From contig NZ_JAKEDV010000005.1 in assembly GCF_021462505.1 (NCBI RefSeq), positions 141,671 through 204,974 on the forward strand: a stretch of DNA of 63,304 nucleotides, in the 5' to 3' direction. Under the pieces are notes generated by a model that worked only from the letters and a program-made list of their open reading frames with translations, was not told the DNA's origin and did no database searches. The position numbers and the translations under genes were made by a program. This document shows positions 1-11,691 of the stretch, in pieces; positions within the stretch are counted from its first letter, which is position 1, and each line of letters begins with the position of its first letter. Source of the stretch: Thermus brockianus (GTDB lineage: Bacteria > Deinococcota > Deinococci > Deinococcales > Thermaceae).

Positions 1-71
1 TAGCTCCTGGAGGAGAGTGGGCTCAAGGCCTGGGGTAGCAGGATACGGCCCCAAACCGGTAGCCTTGAGGC

Positions 72-1382
72 ATGGTGCCCCGGTACCAGACCCCGGAGAT
101 GGCGGCGCTTTGGTCCGAGGAAAGCCGTTACCGCATGTGGGCCTTGGTGGAAGCCTACGCCCTCGAGGCCTGGGAGGCCCTGGGCCAGGTGCCTAGGGGC
201 CTTGCGGCAAGGCTTCTCCGGACCCTGGAGGAAAAACCCCTCACCGAAGCCTTCGCCCGGCGGGTGGCGGAGATAGAGGAAACCACCCGCCACGACCTGG
301 TGGCCTTCACCCGGGCCCTGGTGGAGTGGACCGGGGACGAGGAGGTGGGGCGCTACCTCCACCTGGGCCTCACCAGCTCGGACATCGTGGACACGGCGCA
401 AAACGCCCTCCTGGTGCGGGCTTTGGACCTCATCCTGGAGGAGCTTAAAGGGGTAGAGGAGGCCCTCAAGGCCCTCGCCCTCCGCTACAAGCACACCCCC
501 GCCATCGCCCGCACCCACGGGGTCCACGCCGAGCCCACGAGCTTCGGCCTCCGCTTCCTCTCCTTCTACGCCGCCTTCCTCCGGGACGAGGCAAGGGTAA
601 AAAGGGCTAGGGAAACCATAGGCGTGGCCATGCTCTCGGGTTCCGTGGGCAACTACGCCCACGTCCCCCCCGAGGTGGAGGCCCACGTGGCGAGGCGGCT
701 TGGCCTTCAAGCGGAGCCCATCTCCACCCAGGTGGTCCCCCGGGACCGGCATGCGGAGGTCCTCGCCGCTTTGGCTATCCTCGGGGGCAACCTGGAAAGG
801 GTGGCGGTGGAGCTCAGGCACCTCCAGCGCACGGAGGTCCTCGAGGCCCAAGAACCCTTCCGCGAGGGCCAGACGGGAAGCTCCTCCATGCCCCACAAGA
901 AAAACCCCGTGGGCCTGGAAAACCTCACGGGGATGGCCCGGCTCCTCCGGGGCTACCTCGGACCCGCCCTGGAGAACATCGCCCTCTGGCACGAGCGGGA
1001 CATCTCCCACTCCTCCGTGGAAAGGGTCATCCTCCCCGACGCCACCACCGCCCTCCACTACGCCTTAAGGCGGCTTAAGGGCATCCTGGAAGGGCTTAGG
1101 GTCTTTGAGGAGAACCTCAAGCGGAACCTGGACCTCACCCGGGGCCTCGTCTACTCGCAGCAGGTCCTAAACGCCCTCATCGCCGAAGGCCTCCCCCGGG
1201 AAAAGGCCTACGCCCTGGTCCAGCGAAACGCCCTCAAGAGTTGGGAAGAAGGACAAAGCTTCCTAAAGCTTCTGGAAGCCGACCCGGAAAACCCCATCAA
1301 GGGGGAGAGGCTAAGGGCGCTTTTTGACCCTCAGGCCTTCCTCCGCCACGTGGACGCCATCTACGCCCGTTTTGGGCTTTAA
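72..1382 (+). CDS. purB: adenylosuccinate lyase
   Basis: Cytosolic enzyme of the fumarase/aspartase superfamily acting twice in purine synthesis: it splits SAICAR to AICAR and adenylosuccinate to AMP, each time releasing fumarate. The 436 residues match the usual bacterial length. The superfamily signature GSSSMPHKKNP is at about residues 269-279 and carries the flexible-loop serines; the TSSDIVDTA and ARTHGVHAEP segments supply substrate-binding Ser/Asp and catalytic His. ATG at 72 follows a GAGG. It is the first complete gene of the purine operon here; the promoter lies outside or in the first 71 bases, where I see no clear hexamers. Confidence 0.96.
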   Translation: MVPRYQTPEMAALWSEESRYRMWALVEAYALEAWEALGQVPRGLAARLLRTLEEKPLTEAFARRVAEIEETTRHDLVAFTRALVEWTGDEEVGRYLHLGLTSSDIVDTAQNALLVRALDLILEELKGVEEALKALALRYKHTPAIARTHGVHAEPTSFGLRFLSFYAAFLRDEARVKRARETIGVAMLSGSVGNYAHVPPEVEAHVARRLGLQAEPISTQVVPRDRHAEVLAALAILGGNLERVAVELRHLQRTEVLEAQEPFREGQTGSSSMPHKKNPVGLENLTGMARLLRGYLGPALENIALWHERDISHSSVERVILPDATTALHYALRRLKGILEGLRVFEENLKRNLDLTRGLVYSQQVLNALIAEGLPREKAYALVQRNALKSWEEGQSFLKLLEADPENPIKGERLRALFDPQAFLRHVDAIYARFGL

Positions 1383-1418
1383 AATGAGGAAAAGGGCCTT
1401 TCGGCCATAAGGAGGGGC

Positions 1419-2114
1419 ATGGAGAAGCTTTACGAGGGCAAGGCCAAGGTCCTCTACCCGGAAGGGGAGGACACCCTAAGGGTCTACTTCAAGGACGAGG
1501 CCACCGCCTTTAATGCGCAGAAGCGGGGGGTCATCCCCGGCAAGGGGGTGGTGAACAACAAGGTTTCCGCCGCCCTCTTCCGCCTCTTGGAGGAAAAGGG
1601 CGTCAAGACCCACTTCGTGGAGGAGCTCTCGGAGCGGGAGATGCGGGTGAAGCGGGTGAGGATCCTCCCCTTGGAGGTGATCCTCCGCTACAAGGCGGCG
1701 GGGAGCTTCGCCAAGCGCTACGGGCTAAAGGAGGGCACGCCCCTTAAGGCCCCCTTGGTGGAGTTCTCCCTCAAGAACGATGCCCTGGGGGACCCCTTGA
1801 TCTGCGAGGACGCCGTCCTCGCCCTAGACCTCGCCTCCCCCGAGGCCCTAAAGGAGGTGAAGGCCACCACCTTGCGGGTGGGGGAGATCCTGAAGGCGTT
1901 CTTCGCGGAAAGGGGCCTGGAACTGGTGGACTTCAAGCTGGAGTTTGGGGAAAGGGAGGGGGAAATCCTCCTCGCCGACGAGATTAGCCCCGACACCATG
2001 CGCCTTTGGGACATGGCCACGGGAAAGCCCATGGACAAGGACCGCTTCCGCAAGGACCTGGGGGGCGTGGAAGAGGCGTACCAGGAGGTCCTAAGGCGGG
2101 TTTTGGGAGGGTAG
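1419..2114 (+). CDS. purC: SAICAR synthase
   Basis: Phosphoribosylaminoimidazole-succinocarboxamide synthase joins CAIR and aspartate using ATP, in the cytosol. The protein starts [13 protein letters not shown], the ATP-grasp-like N-terminus typical of the family, and contains the family motif around [14 protein letters not shown] near residue 190. Its 231 residues match the short bacterial form. A GGAGG at 1411-1415 fixes the ATG at 1419. It lies 36 bases after purB, and its stop codon is immediately followed by the purS ATG, so translation is probably coupled. Confidence 0.96.
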   Translation: MEKLYEGKAKVLYPEGEDTLRVYFKDEATAFNAQKRGVIPGKGVVNNKVSAALFRLLEEKGVKTHFVEELSEREMRVKRVRILPLEVILRYKAAGSFAKRYGLKEGTPLKAPLVEFSLKNDALGDPLICEDAVLALDLASPEALKEVKATTLRVGEILKAFFAERGLELVDFKLEFGEREGEILLADEISPDTMRLWDMATGKPMDKDRFRKDLGGVEEAYQEVLRRVLGG

Positions 2115-2366
2115 ATGCCAAGGTACCAGGCCACGCTCCTCATAGAGCTCAAGGACGGCATCCTGGACCCGCAGGGCCGGGCGGTGGAAGGGGTCTTGCG
2201 GGACCTCGGCCACCCGGTGGAGTCCGTGCGGGTGGGGAAGGTTTTGGAGATCGTCTTCTCGGCGGAAAACTTCCTCCAGGCGGAGGAAAAGGCCAAGCTC
2301 CTGGGAAGCCTCCTCGCCAACCCGGTGATGGAGGTCTACACCCTCGAGGCCCTCAAGGAACTATGA
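2115..2366 (+). CDS. purS: FGAM synthase subunit PurS
   Basis: Small (83-residue) subunit of the multi-protein formylglycinamidine ribonucleotide synthase, in which PurS bridges the glutaminase PurQ and the synthetase PurL. The sequence shows the compact fold pattern of the family, with [15 protein letters not shown] near residues 18-32. It starts directly after the purC stop, and its own stop overlaps the purQ start in an ATGA. Having separate purS, purQ and purL genes is the Bacillus-type arrangement, not the fused PurL of Escherichia coli. Confidence 0.95.
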   Translation: MPRYQATLLIELKDGILDPQGRAVEGVLRDLGHPVESVRVGKVLEIVFSAENFLQAEEKAKLLGSLLANPVMEVYTLEALKEL

Positions 2367-3049
2367 GGTGGGCCATCGTCCGCTTTCCCGGTTCTAACTG
2401 CGACGAGGACGCCCGCTTCGCCCTGGAGAAGGCGGGCATGCGGGCGGAGTTCGTCTGGCACACGGAAAGGGACCTGAGGGGCTATGACGGGGTCTTCCTC
2501 CCCGGGGGCTTTAGCTACGGGGACTACCTGAGGGCGGGGGCCCTGGCCGCCAAAAGCCCGGTGATGGAGGCGGTGCGCCGCTTCGCCGAGGAGGGGCGGT
2601 ATGTGATGGGCGTCTGCAACGGCTTCCAGATCCTCACCGAGGCGGGCATCCTCCCCGGGGCCCTCCTCGCCAACCTCAACCTCCACTTCACCTGCAAGGA
2701 GGTGGGGGTGCGGGTGGAAAGGACCGACCTCCCCTTCACCCGCCGCTACGCCCAAGGCCAAGTCCTCCGCCTGCCCATCGCCCACGCCGAGGGGCGCTAC
2801 TACGCCGACCCCGAAACCCTAAGGCGGCTGGAGGGCGAGGGCCGGGTGGTCTTCCGCTACGCCCCCCTGGCCGGGGAGAGGGACTATAACCCCAACGGGA
2901 GCCTGAACGACATCGCCGGCATCGTGAACGAGCGGGGCAACGTCCTCGGCATGATGCCCCACCCCGAGCGGGCCGTGGACCCCATTCTGGGAGGGGAGGA
3001 CGGGCTTCCCCTCTTCCTGGGGCTTTTGGAAAAGGAGGTTCAGCGATGA
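2363..3049 (+). CDS. purQ: FGAM synthase glutaminase subunit
   Basis: Class I glutamine amidotransferase subunit that delivers ammonia to PurL. The start is ATG 2363, overlapping the purS stop; this gives 228 residues beginning [17 protein letters not shown], as in the family, although the frame is open much further upstream. The nucleophile is Cys85 in MGVCNGFQ, and the rest of the triad is His200 and Glu202 in MMPHPERA. Its end overlaps the next gene by four bases. Confidence 0.96.
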   Translation: MRWAIVRFPGSNCDEDARFALEKAGMRAEFVWHTERDLRGYDGVFLPGGFSYGDYLRAGALAAKSPVMEAVRRFAEEGRYVMGVCNGFQILTEAGILPGALLANLNLHFTCKEVGVRVERTDLPFTRRYAQGQVLRLPIAHAEGRYYADPETLRRLEGEGRVVFRYAPLAGERDYNPNGSLNDIAGIVNERGNVLGMMPHPERAVDPILGGEDGLPLFLGLLEKEVQR

Positions 3050-3759
3050 AACCCAAGGCCATCACCTTTGACTTCTGGGGCACCCTCTTCACCGAGGGGG
3101 AGGCGTTTTTGGAAAAGGTCATGCCCGCCCGGTACGAGATCCTCCTGGACGCCCTTTCCGAGGCAGGGCACCCGGCGGAGGAAAGCGAGGTGCGGGAGGC
3201 CTACCGGCAGGCGGCCCTGGCCTTTGAGGAGGCCTGGAAGGCGGGGGAACACATGTCCGTGTACGACCGGGTGGCCCGGATCTTCGCCCTCCTCGGGGCA
3301 CCCCACGACCCCGGGCTCATCGCCCTCACCGCAAGGAGGCTGGAGGAAACCTCCTTGCTCGCCGACCTCAAGCCCCTGCCCGGGGTGGAGGTCCTCAAGG
3401 CCCTGGCGGGGAAGTACCCCCTGGCCATCGTTTCCGATACGGGCATGACCCCGGGCCGCCTCCTGAGGGAGCACCTCAAGCGGCAGGGCCTGGACGTCTT
3501 CCAGGCCTATAGCTTCTCCGACGAAACGGGGTTCGTGAAGCCCAAGCCCGAGGCGTTTCAGGTGGCCCTCGAGGCCCTGGGGGTGGCCCCCGAGGAGGCC
3601 CTCCACGTGGGGGACCTGCCCCACACGGACATCAAGGGGGCCTTCGGCGCCGGCTACCCCTGGGCGGTGCAGTACGTGGGCCTGAGGGAGGTGAACGGGG
3701 AGGTGAAGCCCACGGCCAAGGTGAAGGACCACCGCGAGCTCCTCCCCCTCCTAGAGTGA
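3046..3759 (+). CDS. HAD-superfamily hydrolase
   Basis: Predicted cytosolic phosphatase of the haloacid dehalogenase superfamily, 237 residues. HAD motif I is degenerate in the usual way, ITFDFWGTL (residues 5-13; DxW/G variant), motif II is AIVSDTG, motif III uses the K of FVKPKP, and motif IV is [13 protein letters not shown]. Its ATG overlaps the purQ stop (ATGA) behind a GGAGGT, so it is translated within the purine operon. Its substrate is not known; placement suggests a nucleotide or phosphoribosyl intermediate, which is inference. Confidence 0.85.
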   Translation: MKPKAITFDFWGTLFTEGEAFLEKVMPARYEILLDALSEAGHPAEESEVREAYRQAALAFEEAWKAGEHMSVYDRVARIFALLGAPHDPGLIALTARRLEETSLLADLKPLPGVEVLKALAGKYPLAIVSDTGMTPGRLLREHLKRQGLDVFQAYSFSDETGFVKPKPEAFQVALEALGVAPEEALHVGDLPHTDIKGAFGAGYPWAVQYVGLREVNGEVKPTAKVKDHRELLPLLE

Positions 3760-5933
3760 TGGAAGCCTTGGCCAAGGAAATCGGCATCCCGGAAGGGGAA
3801 TACCGGGAGATCCTGAGGCGGCTTGGGCGGGAGCCCAACCGGGTGGAGCTCCTCCTTTTCAAGGTGATGTGGAGCGAGCACTGCGCCTACAAGAACTCCC
3901 GCCCCCTCCTGAAGGAACTGCCTAAGGAAGGGGAAGCGGTCCTGCAGGGCCCCGGGGAAAACGCCGGCGTGGTGCGCCTGGGGGAAGGGTGGGCGGTGGC
4001 CTTCAAGATAGAAAGCCACAACCACCCCTCCGCCGTGGAACCCTTCCAAGGGGCGGCCACCGGGGTGGGGGGGATCCTCCGGGACATCATGAGCATGGGG
4101 GCCCGGCCCATCGCCCTCCTGGACTCCCTGCGCTTTGGCCCCCCCGAGGGCCGTAGCCGCTACCTCTTCAAGGGGGTGGTTTCCGGCATCGCCTTCTACG
4201 GGAACGCCATCGGGGTCCCCACCGTGGGCGGGGACCTCTACTTCCACGAGGGCTACCGGGAAAACCCCCTGGTGAACGCCATGTGCCTGGGGCTTCTCAG
4301 GGAGGAGAACCTCAAGCGAAGCCGGGCCTCCCTGGGCCGGCCCCTCTACTACGCCGGGGCCAAGACGGGGCGGGACGGCATCGGGGGGGCGGCCTTCGCC
4401 AGCCGGGAGCTAAAGGAGGAGAAGGAGGAGGACCGCCCGGCGGTGCAGGTGGGGGACCCCTTCTTGGGGAAACTCCTCATGGAGGCCACCCTCGAGGCCA
4501 TAGAGAAGGACCTGGTGGAAGGCGTCCAGGACATGGGGGCAGCGGGGCTCACCTCTAGCCTCGCCGAGCTCGCCCACAAGTCCGGCCTCGGGGTGGAGCT
4601 AGACCTAGACCTCGTCCCCACCCGGGAGGCGGGCATGGCCCCCGAGGAGCTCCTCCTTTCCGAAAGCCAAGAGCGCATGGTCCTGGTGCCCAAGGAGGGA
4701 AAAGAAAAGGAACTGGAGGAGGTCTTCCGCAGGTGGGGCCTGGACTGCGTGGCCGTGGCCCGGACCATCCCGGAAAGGGTCTTCCGGGTCCTCCATAGGG
4801 GAAAGGTGGTGGCGGAGGTGCCCACGGAGGCCCTGGCGGAAGCCCCCACCTACGTGCGCCTAGCCCAGGAAGACCCCGAGGTGCGGCGCCTCAGGGAAAC
4901 CCCCATCCCCCCCCTCGAGGCGGACCCCAAGGAGGTCCTGGAAAGGCTCCTCGCCTCCCCCAACCTGGCGAGCCGGGAAGCGGTCTACGAGCGCTACGAC
5001 CACCAGGTGGGCACCCGCACCGCCTTGGTGCCGGGCAAGGGGGACGCCGCCCTCCTCTGGATCAAGGGCACGCACCTGGGCATCGCCGCCAAGGTGGACC
5101 AAAACCCCCGGTATAGCCGCCTCCACCCCCGCCTCGGGGCCATGCACGCCCTGGCGGAGGCCTGCCGCAACGTTTCCGTGGTGGGGGCGAAGCCCCTCGC
5201 CTACACGGACGGCCTCAACCTGGGAAGCCCGGAAACCCCCGAGGGCTACTACGAGCTCAAGGAAACCATTGAAGGCCTAAAGGAGGCGAGCGCCGCCCTG
5301 GGTGTGCCCGTGGTGAGCGGCAACGTTTCCCTTTACAACGAGGCGGGCGGCAAACGCATCCCTCCCACGGCCATGGTGGGGGTGGTGGGGGTCTTGGACC
5401 TACGTCGCCGGGCGGAGATGGGCTTTAGGCGGCCCGGAGAGGTGGTGGTCCTCTTAGGGGAGGAAAGGGGGACGCTTGGGGCGAGCGAGGTCCTCTACCT
5501 CCTCACGGGCCTCGAGGCGGGCCACCCCCCCCTCCTGGACCTCGGGCGGGAGAAGGCCGTGCAGGAAGCCATCCGGGAGCTCATCGCCCTGGGCCTCACG
5601 GACACCGCCCACGACCTGGCGGAAGGGGGGCTCTTGGTGGCCCTGGCGGAGATGGCCTTCCCCTACGGCTTAGGGGCCACGGTGGAGGTGCGGGAAGCGG
5701 GCCTGGAGGCCCTCTTCGGCGAGGCGCCAAGCCGCATCCTCTTCACCGTGGCCAAGGACCGCCTTAAGGAGGCCACGGCCCGCCTGGAGGCCCAGGGCCT
5801 TCCCTACCGCATCCTGGGGGAAACCGGGGGGAAGACCCTCACGGTCCTCACCCCCAAGGGAGTGCTAGAGTGGGAGGTGGCCGAGCTTAAGGCCATCTGG
5901 CAACGCCCCTTGCGGGAGGTCCTGGATGGATAA
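3759..5933 (+). CDS. purL: FGAM synthase large subunit
   Basis: ATP-dependent synthetase subunit converting FGAR to FGAM with ammonia from PurQ. The 724-residue length is that of the small PurL type needing PurS and Pur[15 protein letters not shown] near the N-terminus and [14 protein letters not shown] near residue 85 are family signatures, and the second AIR-synthase-like half carries [11 protein letters not shown] take ATG 3759, which overlaps the preceding stop as TGATG; GTG 3756 is the alternative and adds one residue. It overlaps purF by eight bases. Confidence 0.95.
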   Translation: MEALAKEIGIPEGEYREILRRLGREPNRVELLLFKVMWSEHCAYKNSRPLLKELPKEGEAVLQGPGENAGVVRLGEGWAVAFKIESHNHPSAVEPFQGAATGVGGILRDIMSMGARPIALLDSLRFGPPEGRSRYLFKGVVSGIAFYGNAIGVPTVGGDLYFHEGYRENPLVNAMCLGLLREENLKRSRASLGRPLYYAGAKTGRDGIGGAAFASRELKEEKEEDRPAVQVGDPFLGKLLMEATLEAIEKDLVEGVQDMGAAGLTSSLAELAHKSGLGVELDLDLVPTREAGMAPEELLLSESQERMVLVPKEGKEKELEEVFRRWGLDCVAVARTIPERVFRVLHRGKVVAEVPTEALAEAPTYVRLAQEDPEVRRLRETPIPPLEADPKEVLERLLASPNLASREAVYERYDHQVGTRTALVPGKGDAALLWIKGTHLGIAAKVDQNPRYSRLHPRLGAMHALAEACRNVSVVGAKPLAYTDGLNLGSPETPEGYYELKETIEGLKEASAALGVPVVSGNVSLYNEAGGKRIPPTAMVGVVGVLDLRRRAEMGFRRPGEVVVLLGEERGTLGASEVLYLLTGLEAGHPPLLDLGREKAVQEAIRELIALGLTDTAHDLAEGGLLVALAEMAFPYGLGATVEVREAGLEALFGEAPSRILFTVAKDRLKEATARLEAQGLPYRILGETGGKTLTVLTPKGVLEWEVAELKAIWQRPLREVLDG

Positions 5934-7317
5934 GCCACGGGAGGAGTGCGGCGTCCTGGGCCTTTGGAGCGAAACCCCCCTGGACGTGGCGGGGCTTTTG
6001 CACCTGGGGCTCCTCGCCCTGCAGCATCGGGGCCAGGAGGCCGCCGGCATCGCCGTCACGGACGGGAAGGAGTTCTTGGTGGAAAAGGACCTGGGCCTCG
6101 TGAACCAGGTCTTCACCGAGGAGCGCCTGGGAAAGCTCCGCCTGCCCGGGGCCCGGCTCGGCCTCGCCCACACCCGCTACTCCACCACGGGCTCCAACCT
6201 CCGCTTCAACGCCCAACCCCTCACCGCCCGCACCGCCCACGGGGTCTTGGCCATCGCCCACAACGGCAACTTTGTAAACGCCAAGCCCCTCCGCGACCGC
6301 CTCCTCCAGGAGGGGGCCACCTTCCAGAGCACCTCGGACACCGAGGTCATGCTCCTCCTCCTGGCTAGGCTTTCCCACCTCTCCCTCCCCGAGGCGGCCC
6401 TCGAGGCCATGCGGCGCCTGGAAGGGGGGTACTCCATCCTCCTCATGGACCGCAAGACCCTCCTCGCCCTCAGGGACCCCCACGGGGTGCGGCCCCTCGC
6501 CATCGGCAAGGCCCCCTGGGGCTACGCCTTCGCCTCCGAGCCCCCGGCCCTCGCCCTCCTCGGGGCGGAGTACCTGCGGGACGTGCGGCCCGGGGAGGTG
6601 GTCTGGGTGGAGGAGGGGGAGCTAAGAAGCCTCCAAGGCCTTCCCCCAAACCCCACCCCTTGCGCCTTTGAATGGATCTACTTCGCCCGGCCCGATAGCC
6701 TCCTGGACGGCACCGAGGCCTACGCCGCCCGGGTGCGGATGGGCGAGGAGCTCTTCCGGGAAGCCCCGGCGGAGGCGGACATGGTGGTGCCCGTCCCCGA
6801 CTCGGGGATTGGCGCCGCCATCGGCTACGCCCGGGCAAGCGGCCTCCCCCTGGAGTACGGGCTCTACAAGAACCCCTACGCCGGGCGCACCTTCATCCAG
6901 CCCACCCAGGAGCTTCGGGACCTAAAAACCCGGCTCAAGCTCTCCCCCACCTCGGCGGTGAAGGGCAAGCGGGTGGTGCTCATTGACGACTCCATCGTGC
7001 GGGGCACCACCAGCCGCCACATCGTGGCCCTCCTCAAGGAGGCGGGGGCCAAGGAGGTCCACTTCCGCGTCTCCAGCCCCCCCATCCGCTTCCCCTGCTA
7101 CTACGGCATAGACACGGCGGCCCGCAAGGAGCTCATCGCCGCCCAGAAGAGCGTGGAGGAGATACGGGCCTACATCGGGGCCGACTCCCTGGCCTTCCTA
7201 TCCGAGGAGGGGGTCAAGCGGGCCATCGGGGGGCCCGTCTGCCTCGCCTGCTTCAACGGCCGCTACCCGGCGGGCGTCCCCGAGGAGGGGGAAAAGCTCG
7301 CCTTGGAACTCCTCTAG
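5926..7317 (+). CDS. purF: amidophosphoribosyltransferase
   Basis: First committed enzyme of purine synthesis, making 5-phosphoribosylamine from PRPP and glutamine. A seven-residue propeptide MDKPREE precedes the N-terminal nucleophile Cys8 (ECGVLG). The PRPP loop [14 protein letters not shown] is at about 350-363. Cys246, Cys391, Cys439 and Cys442 are placed like the four [4Fe-4S] ligands of the Bacillus subtilis enzyme, so an iron-sulfur, propeptide-processed form is expected. It is last in the operon, and its stop overlaps the convergent small membrane gene by three bases. Confidence 0.95.
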   Translation: MDKPREECGVLGLWSETPLDVAGLLHLGLLALQHRGQEAAGIAVTDGKEFLVEKDLGLVNQVFTEERLGKLRLPGARLGLAHTRYSTTGSNLRFNAQPLTARTAHGVLAIAHNGNFVNAKPLRDRLLQEGATFQSTSDTEVMLLLLARLSHLSLPEAALEAMRRLEGGYSILLMDRKTLLALRDPHGVRPLAIGKAPWGYAFASEPPALALLGAEYLRDVRPGEVVWVEEGELRSLQGLPPNPTPCAFEWIYFARPDSLLDGTEAYAARVRMGEELFREAPAEADMVVPVPDSGIGAAIGYARASGLPLEYGLYKNPYAGRTFIQPTQELRDLKTRLKLSPTSAVKGKRVVLIDDSIVRGTTSRHIVALLKEAGAKEVHFRVSSPPIRFPCYYGIDTAARKELIAAQKSVEEIRAYIGADSLAFLSEEGVKRAIGGPVCLACFNGRYPAGVPEEGEKLALELL

Positions 7318-7574
7318 CGCCGCCTCAGAAAGAAGCCCAGGAGGAAGCCCGAAACCAAGCCCACCAGCAAAAAGGCGAAGGCGAAGGCCCCGGTGGAGGC
7401 CAGGTGCCAGCCAAAAAACCAGTAACTGCACACGGCGTACCGCTCCACCTGGACCCGCACCAGCTCGGGCAGGTCGCGGCTCGTGGTGAAGTTGATGAGG
7501 AGGATGGTGAGGAGCAAGACGGCAAGGGCCAGGAGGGCCCCCCACTTCACGATGGTGAAGGCGTTCCCTTTCAT
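7314..7574 (-). CDS. small two-helix membrane protein
   Basis: An 86-residue protein with two hydrophobic segments, about residues 10-28 and 60-82, separated by a soluble stretch and ending in a basic FFLRRR tail. The arrangement resembles LapA/DUF1049-type small inner-membrane proteins, but I cannot assign a function. A TAAGCT hexamer at 7581-7586 lies six bases before the ATG, suggesting a leaderless transcript divergent from glyA. The gene is short and function-free, but codon use is typical of its neighbours. Confidence 0.7.
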   Translation of the reverse strand: MKGNAFTIVKWGALLALAVLLLTILLINFTTSRDLPELVRVQVERYAVCSYWFFGWHLASTGAFAFAFLLVGLVSGFLLGFFLRRR

Positions 7575-7580
7575 GGCCTT

Positions 7581-8837
<1,257 letters not shown>

Positions 8838-8838
<1 letters not shown>

Positions 8839-9509
8839 TGCTGGACCTCCTGGTGGTGGTCCCCCACCCCGACGACGAGAGCTTCGGGGCCGGGGGGGCG
8901 CTCCTTTTGGCCAAGGCGGCGGGGCTTCGGACGGGCATCCTCACCCTCACCCGGGGGGAGGCGGGGAGGACCTTAGGCCTCTGCCCCCCAGAGGCCCTTC
9001 CCCAGGTGCGCACGGAGGAGCTCTCCCGGGCGGCAAAGCTCCTCCGGGTGGACTTCCTCGAGGTCCTCTCCTTCCCCAACGGCCTGCCCCGGGAGGTGGG
9101 GGCGGGGGAGCGGGGGAAGGCCCAAGGGGAAGGCCTTTTGGACCACCCCGAGGCGGAGGAGGCCATCCGGAGCCGCCTCCAAACCCTAAGGCCCCGCTTC
9201 GTGGTCACCTTCCCCCCCGACGGCATCAACGGCCACCCCGACCACGTGGCGGCGAGCCGCTACGCCCAAGGGGCGGCCCAGGGCCTCGCCCGGGTGGTCT
9301 ACATGGTGCGCCCGGAAGGGCCCTACCCCCCAACCCACCGCCTGCGCCTCCCCGAGTGGGCCCTAAAGGAAAAGCTCAGGGCCATCGCCCAGCACAGGAC
9401 CCAGGCCCTATCCGTCCTCGCCTTCCTGGAGCGGCACCCGGAGAGGCTCTGGACGGAAACCTTCCACGTGGTGGGGGAAAAGGGCCTGGTGGAGGGGCCA
9501 TGGTGGTGA
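8838..9509 (+). CDS. bshB: LmbE/PIG-L family deacetylase, probable BshB
   Basis: Zinc-dependent N-acetylglucosaminide deacetylase family, 223 residues. Metal ligands are visible in VPHPDDE (His10, Asp12-Asp13) and GHPDH (His133, Asp135, His136). Thermus and Deinococcus make bacillithiol, and a clear bshC lies at 29481-30935, so deacetylation of N-acetylglucosaminyl-malate is the likely job; other LmbE substrates remain possible. It is coupled to glyA through a TGATG overlap and overlaps the archease-like gene by ten bases. Confidence 0.8.
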
Positions 9510-9919
9510 GGCTTTTGGACCACACCGCCGACATCGGCTTTGAGGTGGAGGCGGAAAGCCTCGAGGGCCTCTTCCAAGCCGCCCTAAAAGGGCTTTTGGC
9601 GGTGATGTTCCAAAACCCGCCGGAAGGGGGCAAAAGGAGGCGGCGCCTTTCCCTTTGGGCGGAGGACCTGGACACCCTCCTGGTGCGCTACCTGAACGAG
9701 CTCATCTACCTCATCCAGACCAAGGGCTTCGTGCCCGGAAGGGCCCGGGTGCGGGTTCTCCCGGAGGAAGGGGGGTTTCGCCTCCTGGCAAGCCTCCAGG
9801 GCGAGCCCTTCCAGGAAGCCTTCGGCTTCCAAGGGGAGGTGAAGAGCGCCACCTTCCACGGCCTCCACGTGGGCCAGGAAGGGGGAAGGTGGCGGGCCCG
9901 GGTGATCCTAGACGTGTAG
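9500..9919 (+). CDS. archease-like protein
   Basis: A 139-residue protein of the archease family (MTH1598/TM1083-like). It opens MVVRLLDHTADIGFEVEA, the family's N-terminal signature with metal-binding Asp7 and Asp11, and ends in the expected ARVILDV with a C-terminal Asp. Archease activates the RtcB RNA ligase in archaea and animals; in bacteria the role is inferred. No rtcB is in this window. ATG 9500 lies inside the previous gene behind GGAGGGG. The 3' end overlaps convergent plsX by 12 bases. Confidence 0.85.
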   Translation: MVVRLLDHTADIGFEVEAESLEGLFQAALKGLLAVMFQNPPEGGKRRRRLSLWAEDLDTLLVRYLNELIYLIQTKGFVPGRARVRVLPEEGGFRLLASLQGEPFQEAFGFQGEVKSATFHGLHVGQEGGRWRARVILDV

Positions 9920-10888
9920 GGCGGCCAAAGCCTCCCGCACCCGCGCAAGAAGCCCCGCCTCCACCAGGGCCTTGGCCCTCAGGAGGGCGTTTTTCACCGC
10001 CAGGGCGTCCGCCGAGCCGTGGCCGATGAAGACCGCCCCCTCCACCCCGAGAAGGGGCATGGCCCCGTACTGGGAGGGGTCCACCCGCTCCTTCACCCGG
10101 CGCAAAGCGCCCCGGGCCAGGAGGGCCCCCAGCCTCGCCCAGGGGCTCGAGGCGAAGGCCTCCTTAATCCAGGTGAAGAGGACCTTGGCCTCCCCTTCCG
10201 CCAGCTTCAGGGCCACGTTGCCCGTGAAGCCGTCCGTGACCACCACCTCCGCCGTGCCCAAGAAGATGTCCCGCCCTTCCACGTTGCCGAAAAAGCGGGG
10301 ACCCAGGGCTTCCTTGAGGAGGGGATAGGCCTCCTGGACCAAGGCGTTTCCCTTTCCCTCCTCTTCCCCGATGGAAAGGAGGCCCACCCGGGGGCTTGGC
10401 ACGCCGCTCGCCTCGGCGTAGGCCAGGCCCATGGCGGCGAACTGCACCAGGAAGGGGGGGCGGCAGTCGGCGTTGGCCCCCCCGTCCAGGAGGAAGGTGC
10501 GCCCCTTTAGGCTCGGGAACTCCACGAGAAGGGCGGGCCGCTCCACTCCCTTCACCCGCCCCAGGACGAAGAGGGCCGCCGCCATGGTAGCCCCGGTGTG
10601 GCCCATGGAGACCACGGCCTCCACCTCGCCCCGCTTGAGGAGCTCCAGGGCCACCCAGATGGAGCTTTGCCGGCGCTTCCGCACCTCGGTGGCGTGCTCC
10701 TCCATGGGGATCCAGTCCGGGGCGTGGTATACGGGGAGGCGGCCCCCCAAGCGGGCAAGCTCGGCGTTAAGGCGCCCTTCCTCCCCCACCAAAAGGACCT
10801 CCACCCCCTCCTGGGCCGCCAAGAGGGCCCCTTGGACCGTGACCTCCGGGGCCCGGTCCCCCCCCATGGCGTCCAGGGCGATCCTCAT
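9908..10888 (-). CDS. plsX: phosphate acyltransferase PlsX
   Basis: Peripheral enzyme making acyl-phosphate from acyl-ACP, the first step of phospholipid synthesis through PlsY. The start [16 protein letters not shown] and the motif [13 protein letters not shown] near residue 220 are diagnostic; 326 residues is the usual length. ATG 10888 overlaps the trxA stop (ATGA), and the frame stays open upstream without meaning. Downstream fatty-acid genes often linked to plsX (fabD, fabH) are absent here. Confidence 0.95.
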   Translation of the reverse strand: MRIALDAMGGDRAPEVTVQGALLAAQEGVEVLLVGEEGRLNAELARLGGRLPVYHAPDWIPMEEHATEVRKRRQSSIWVALELLKRGEVEAVVSMGHTGATMAAALFVLGRVKGVERPALLVEFPSLKGRTFLLDGGANADCRPPFLVQFAAMGLAYAEASGVPSPRVGLLSIGEEEGKGNALVQEAYPLLKEALGPRFFGNVEGRDIFLGTAEVVVTDGFTGNVALKLAEGEAKVLFTWIKEAFASSPWARLGALLARGALRRVKERVDPSQYGAMPLLGVEGAVFIGHGSADALAVKNALLRAKALVEAGLLARVREALAALHV

Positions 10889-11214
10889 GCCTGGGGCAGG
10901 TGCTTCTCTATCTTGGCCTGGAAGTTGCGCTTGGGCTGGGCCCCCACCAGGACCTCCACGGGCTGGCCGTTCTTGAAGAGGATCACCGTGGGGATGCTCA
11001 TCACCCGAAAGCGCATGGCCGTCTTGGGGTTCTCGTCCACGTCCAGCTTGGCCACCACCAGCTTGCCCTCGTACTCCTGGGCCAGCTCTTCCAGGATGGG
11101 GGCGATCATGCGGCAAGGGGCGCACCACTCCGCCCAGAAGTCCACGAGGACCAAGGGGTGACCGCCTAAGAGCTCGTCAAAGTTCTGGTCGGTGACCTCG
11201 AGGGGCTTCGCCAT
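10885..11214 (-). CDS. trxA: thioredoxin
   Basis: Cytosolic dithiol-disulfide carrier of 109 residues with the active site WCAPC at residues 30-34 (Cys31 and Cys34) and the cis-proline in [15 protein letters not shown] hexamer at 11223-11228 with TTTATC 17 bases further upstream lies eight bases before the ATG, suggesting a leaderless trxA-plsX transcript. The WCAPC rather than WCGPC site is a natural variant among thioredoxins. Confidence 0.95.
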   Translation of the reverse strand: MAKPLEVTDQNFDELLGGHPLVLVDFWAEWCAPCRMIAPILEELAQEYEGKLVVAKLDVDENPKTAMRFRVMSIPTVILFKNGQPVEVLVGAQPKRNFQAKIEKHLPQA

Positions 11215-11222
11215 ACCCCCCT

Positions 11223-11251
11223 ACTCTACGGCAAAGCCCCGGAGGGATAAA
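11223..11251 (-). promoter_or_regulatory. trxA promoter
   Basis: Read on the minus strand: TTTATC (11246-11251), a 17-base spacer, then TAGAGT (11223-11228), ending eight bases before the trxA ATG. The -10 fits the TAnnnT pattern seen at other genes in this window, while the -35 is a weak match. Confidence 0.5.
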
Positions 11252-11274
11252 CCCCCCGGGGCCCCGTTTGGGCG

Positions 11275-11652
11275 CTAACGCTTCTTGCGGCCGCCCTTCT
11301 TGCCCTTCCCGCCGCCGAACCCCCCGGTACCCCGGAGGAAGCTCTTGAGCTTGTTCTCAAACTCCGGGGACTGCTTTGGGAGCCGCCTGGGCCGGGGCGG
11401 GGGCGCCCCCTCGGGGGCCGGGGTCAGGTCCTTGATGGAAAGGTCCAGCCGCCCCTTGGCGTCCCGGCCCTTCACCATCACCTGCACGATGTCCCCCTCG
11501 TTGAGGAAATCCCGGACGTTCTTCACGAACTCGTGGGCGATCTGGGAGATGTGCACGAGCCCCTGCTCCCCGCCCGGCAGCTCCACAAAGGCGCCAAAAT
11601 CCGTCACCCGCACCACGCGGCCTTCCACGATGCTTCCCGCTTCTATCTCCAC
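11275..11652 (-). CDS. S1-domain RNA-binding protein
   Basis: A 125-residue protein with one S1 domain (about residues 1-75: GSIVEGRVVRVTDFGAFVELPGGEQGLVHISQ) followed by a proline-rich linker and a basic Gly/Lys/Arg tail ending GGRKKR. The fold binds single-stranded RNA and is found in small general-stress and ribosome-associated proteins such as YugI/GSP13; the target here is unknown. The start is GTG 11652 after AAGGAAA. TATAGT at 11691-11696 gives a roughly 30-base leader. Confidence 0.85.
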   Translation of the reverse strand: MEIEAGSIVEGRVVRVTDFGAFVELPGGEQGLVHISQIAHEFVKNVRDFLNEGDIVQVMVKGRDAKGRLDLSIKDLTPAPEGAPPPRPRRLPKQSPEFENKLKSFLRGTGGFGGGKGKKGGRKKR

Positions 11653-11691
11653 TTTCCTTCTCCTCGCGCGGTCCTGCCCGCGATGCCCCCA

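Noticed and set aside
1391..1404. GGCC-TTTC-GGCC near the purC start as a possible attenuator.
   Set aside because: Only four pairs, with no T-run and no alternative pairing.
3756..3758. GTG as the purL start.
   Set aside because: Possible, but the ATG three bases on overlaps the previous stop as TGATG and gives the usual start; the difference is one residue.
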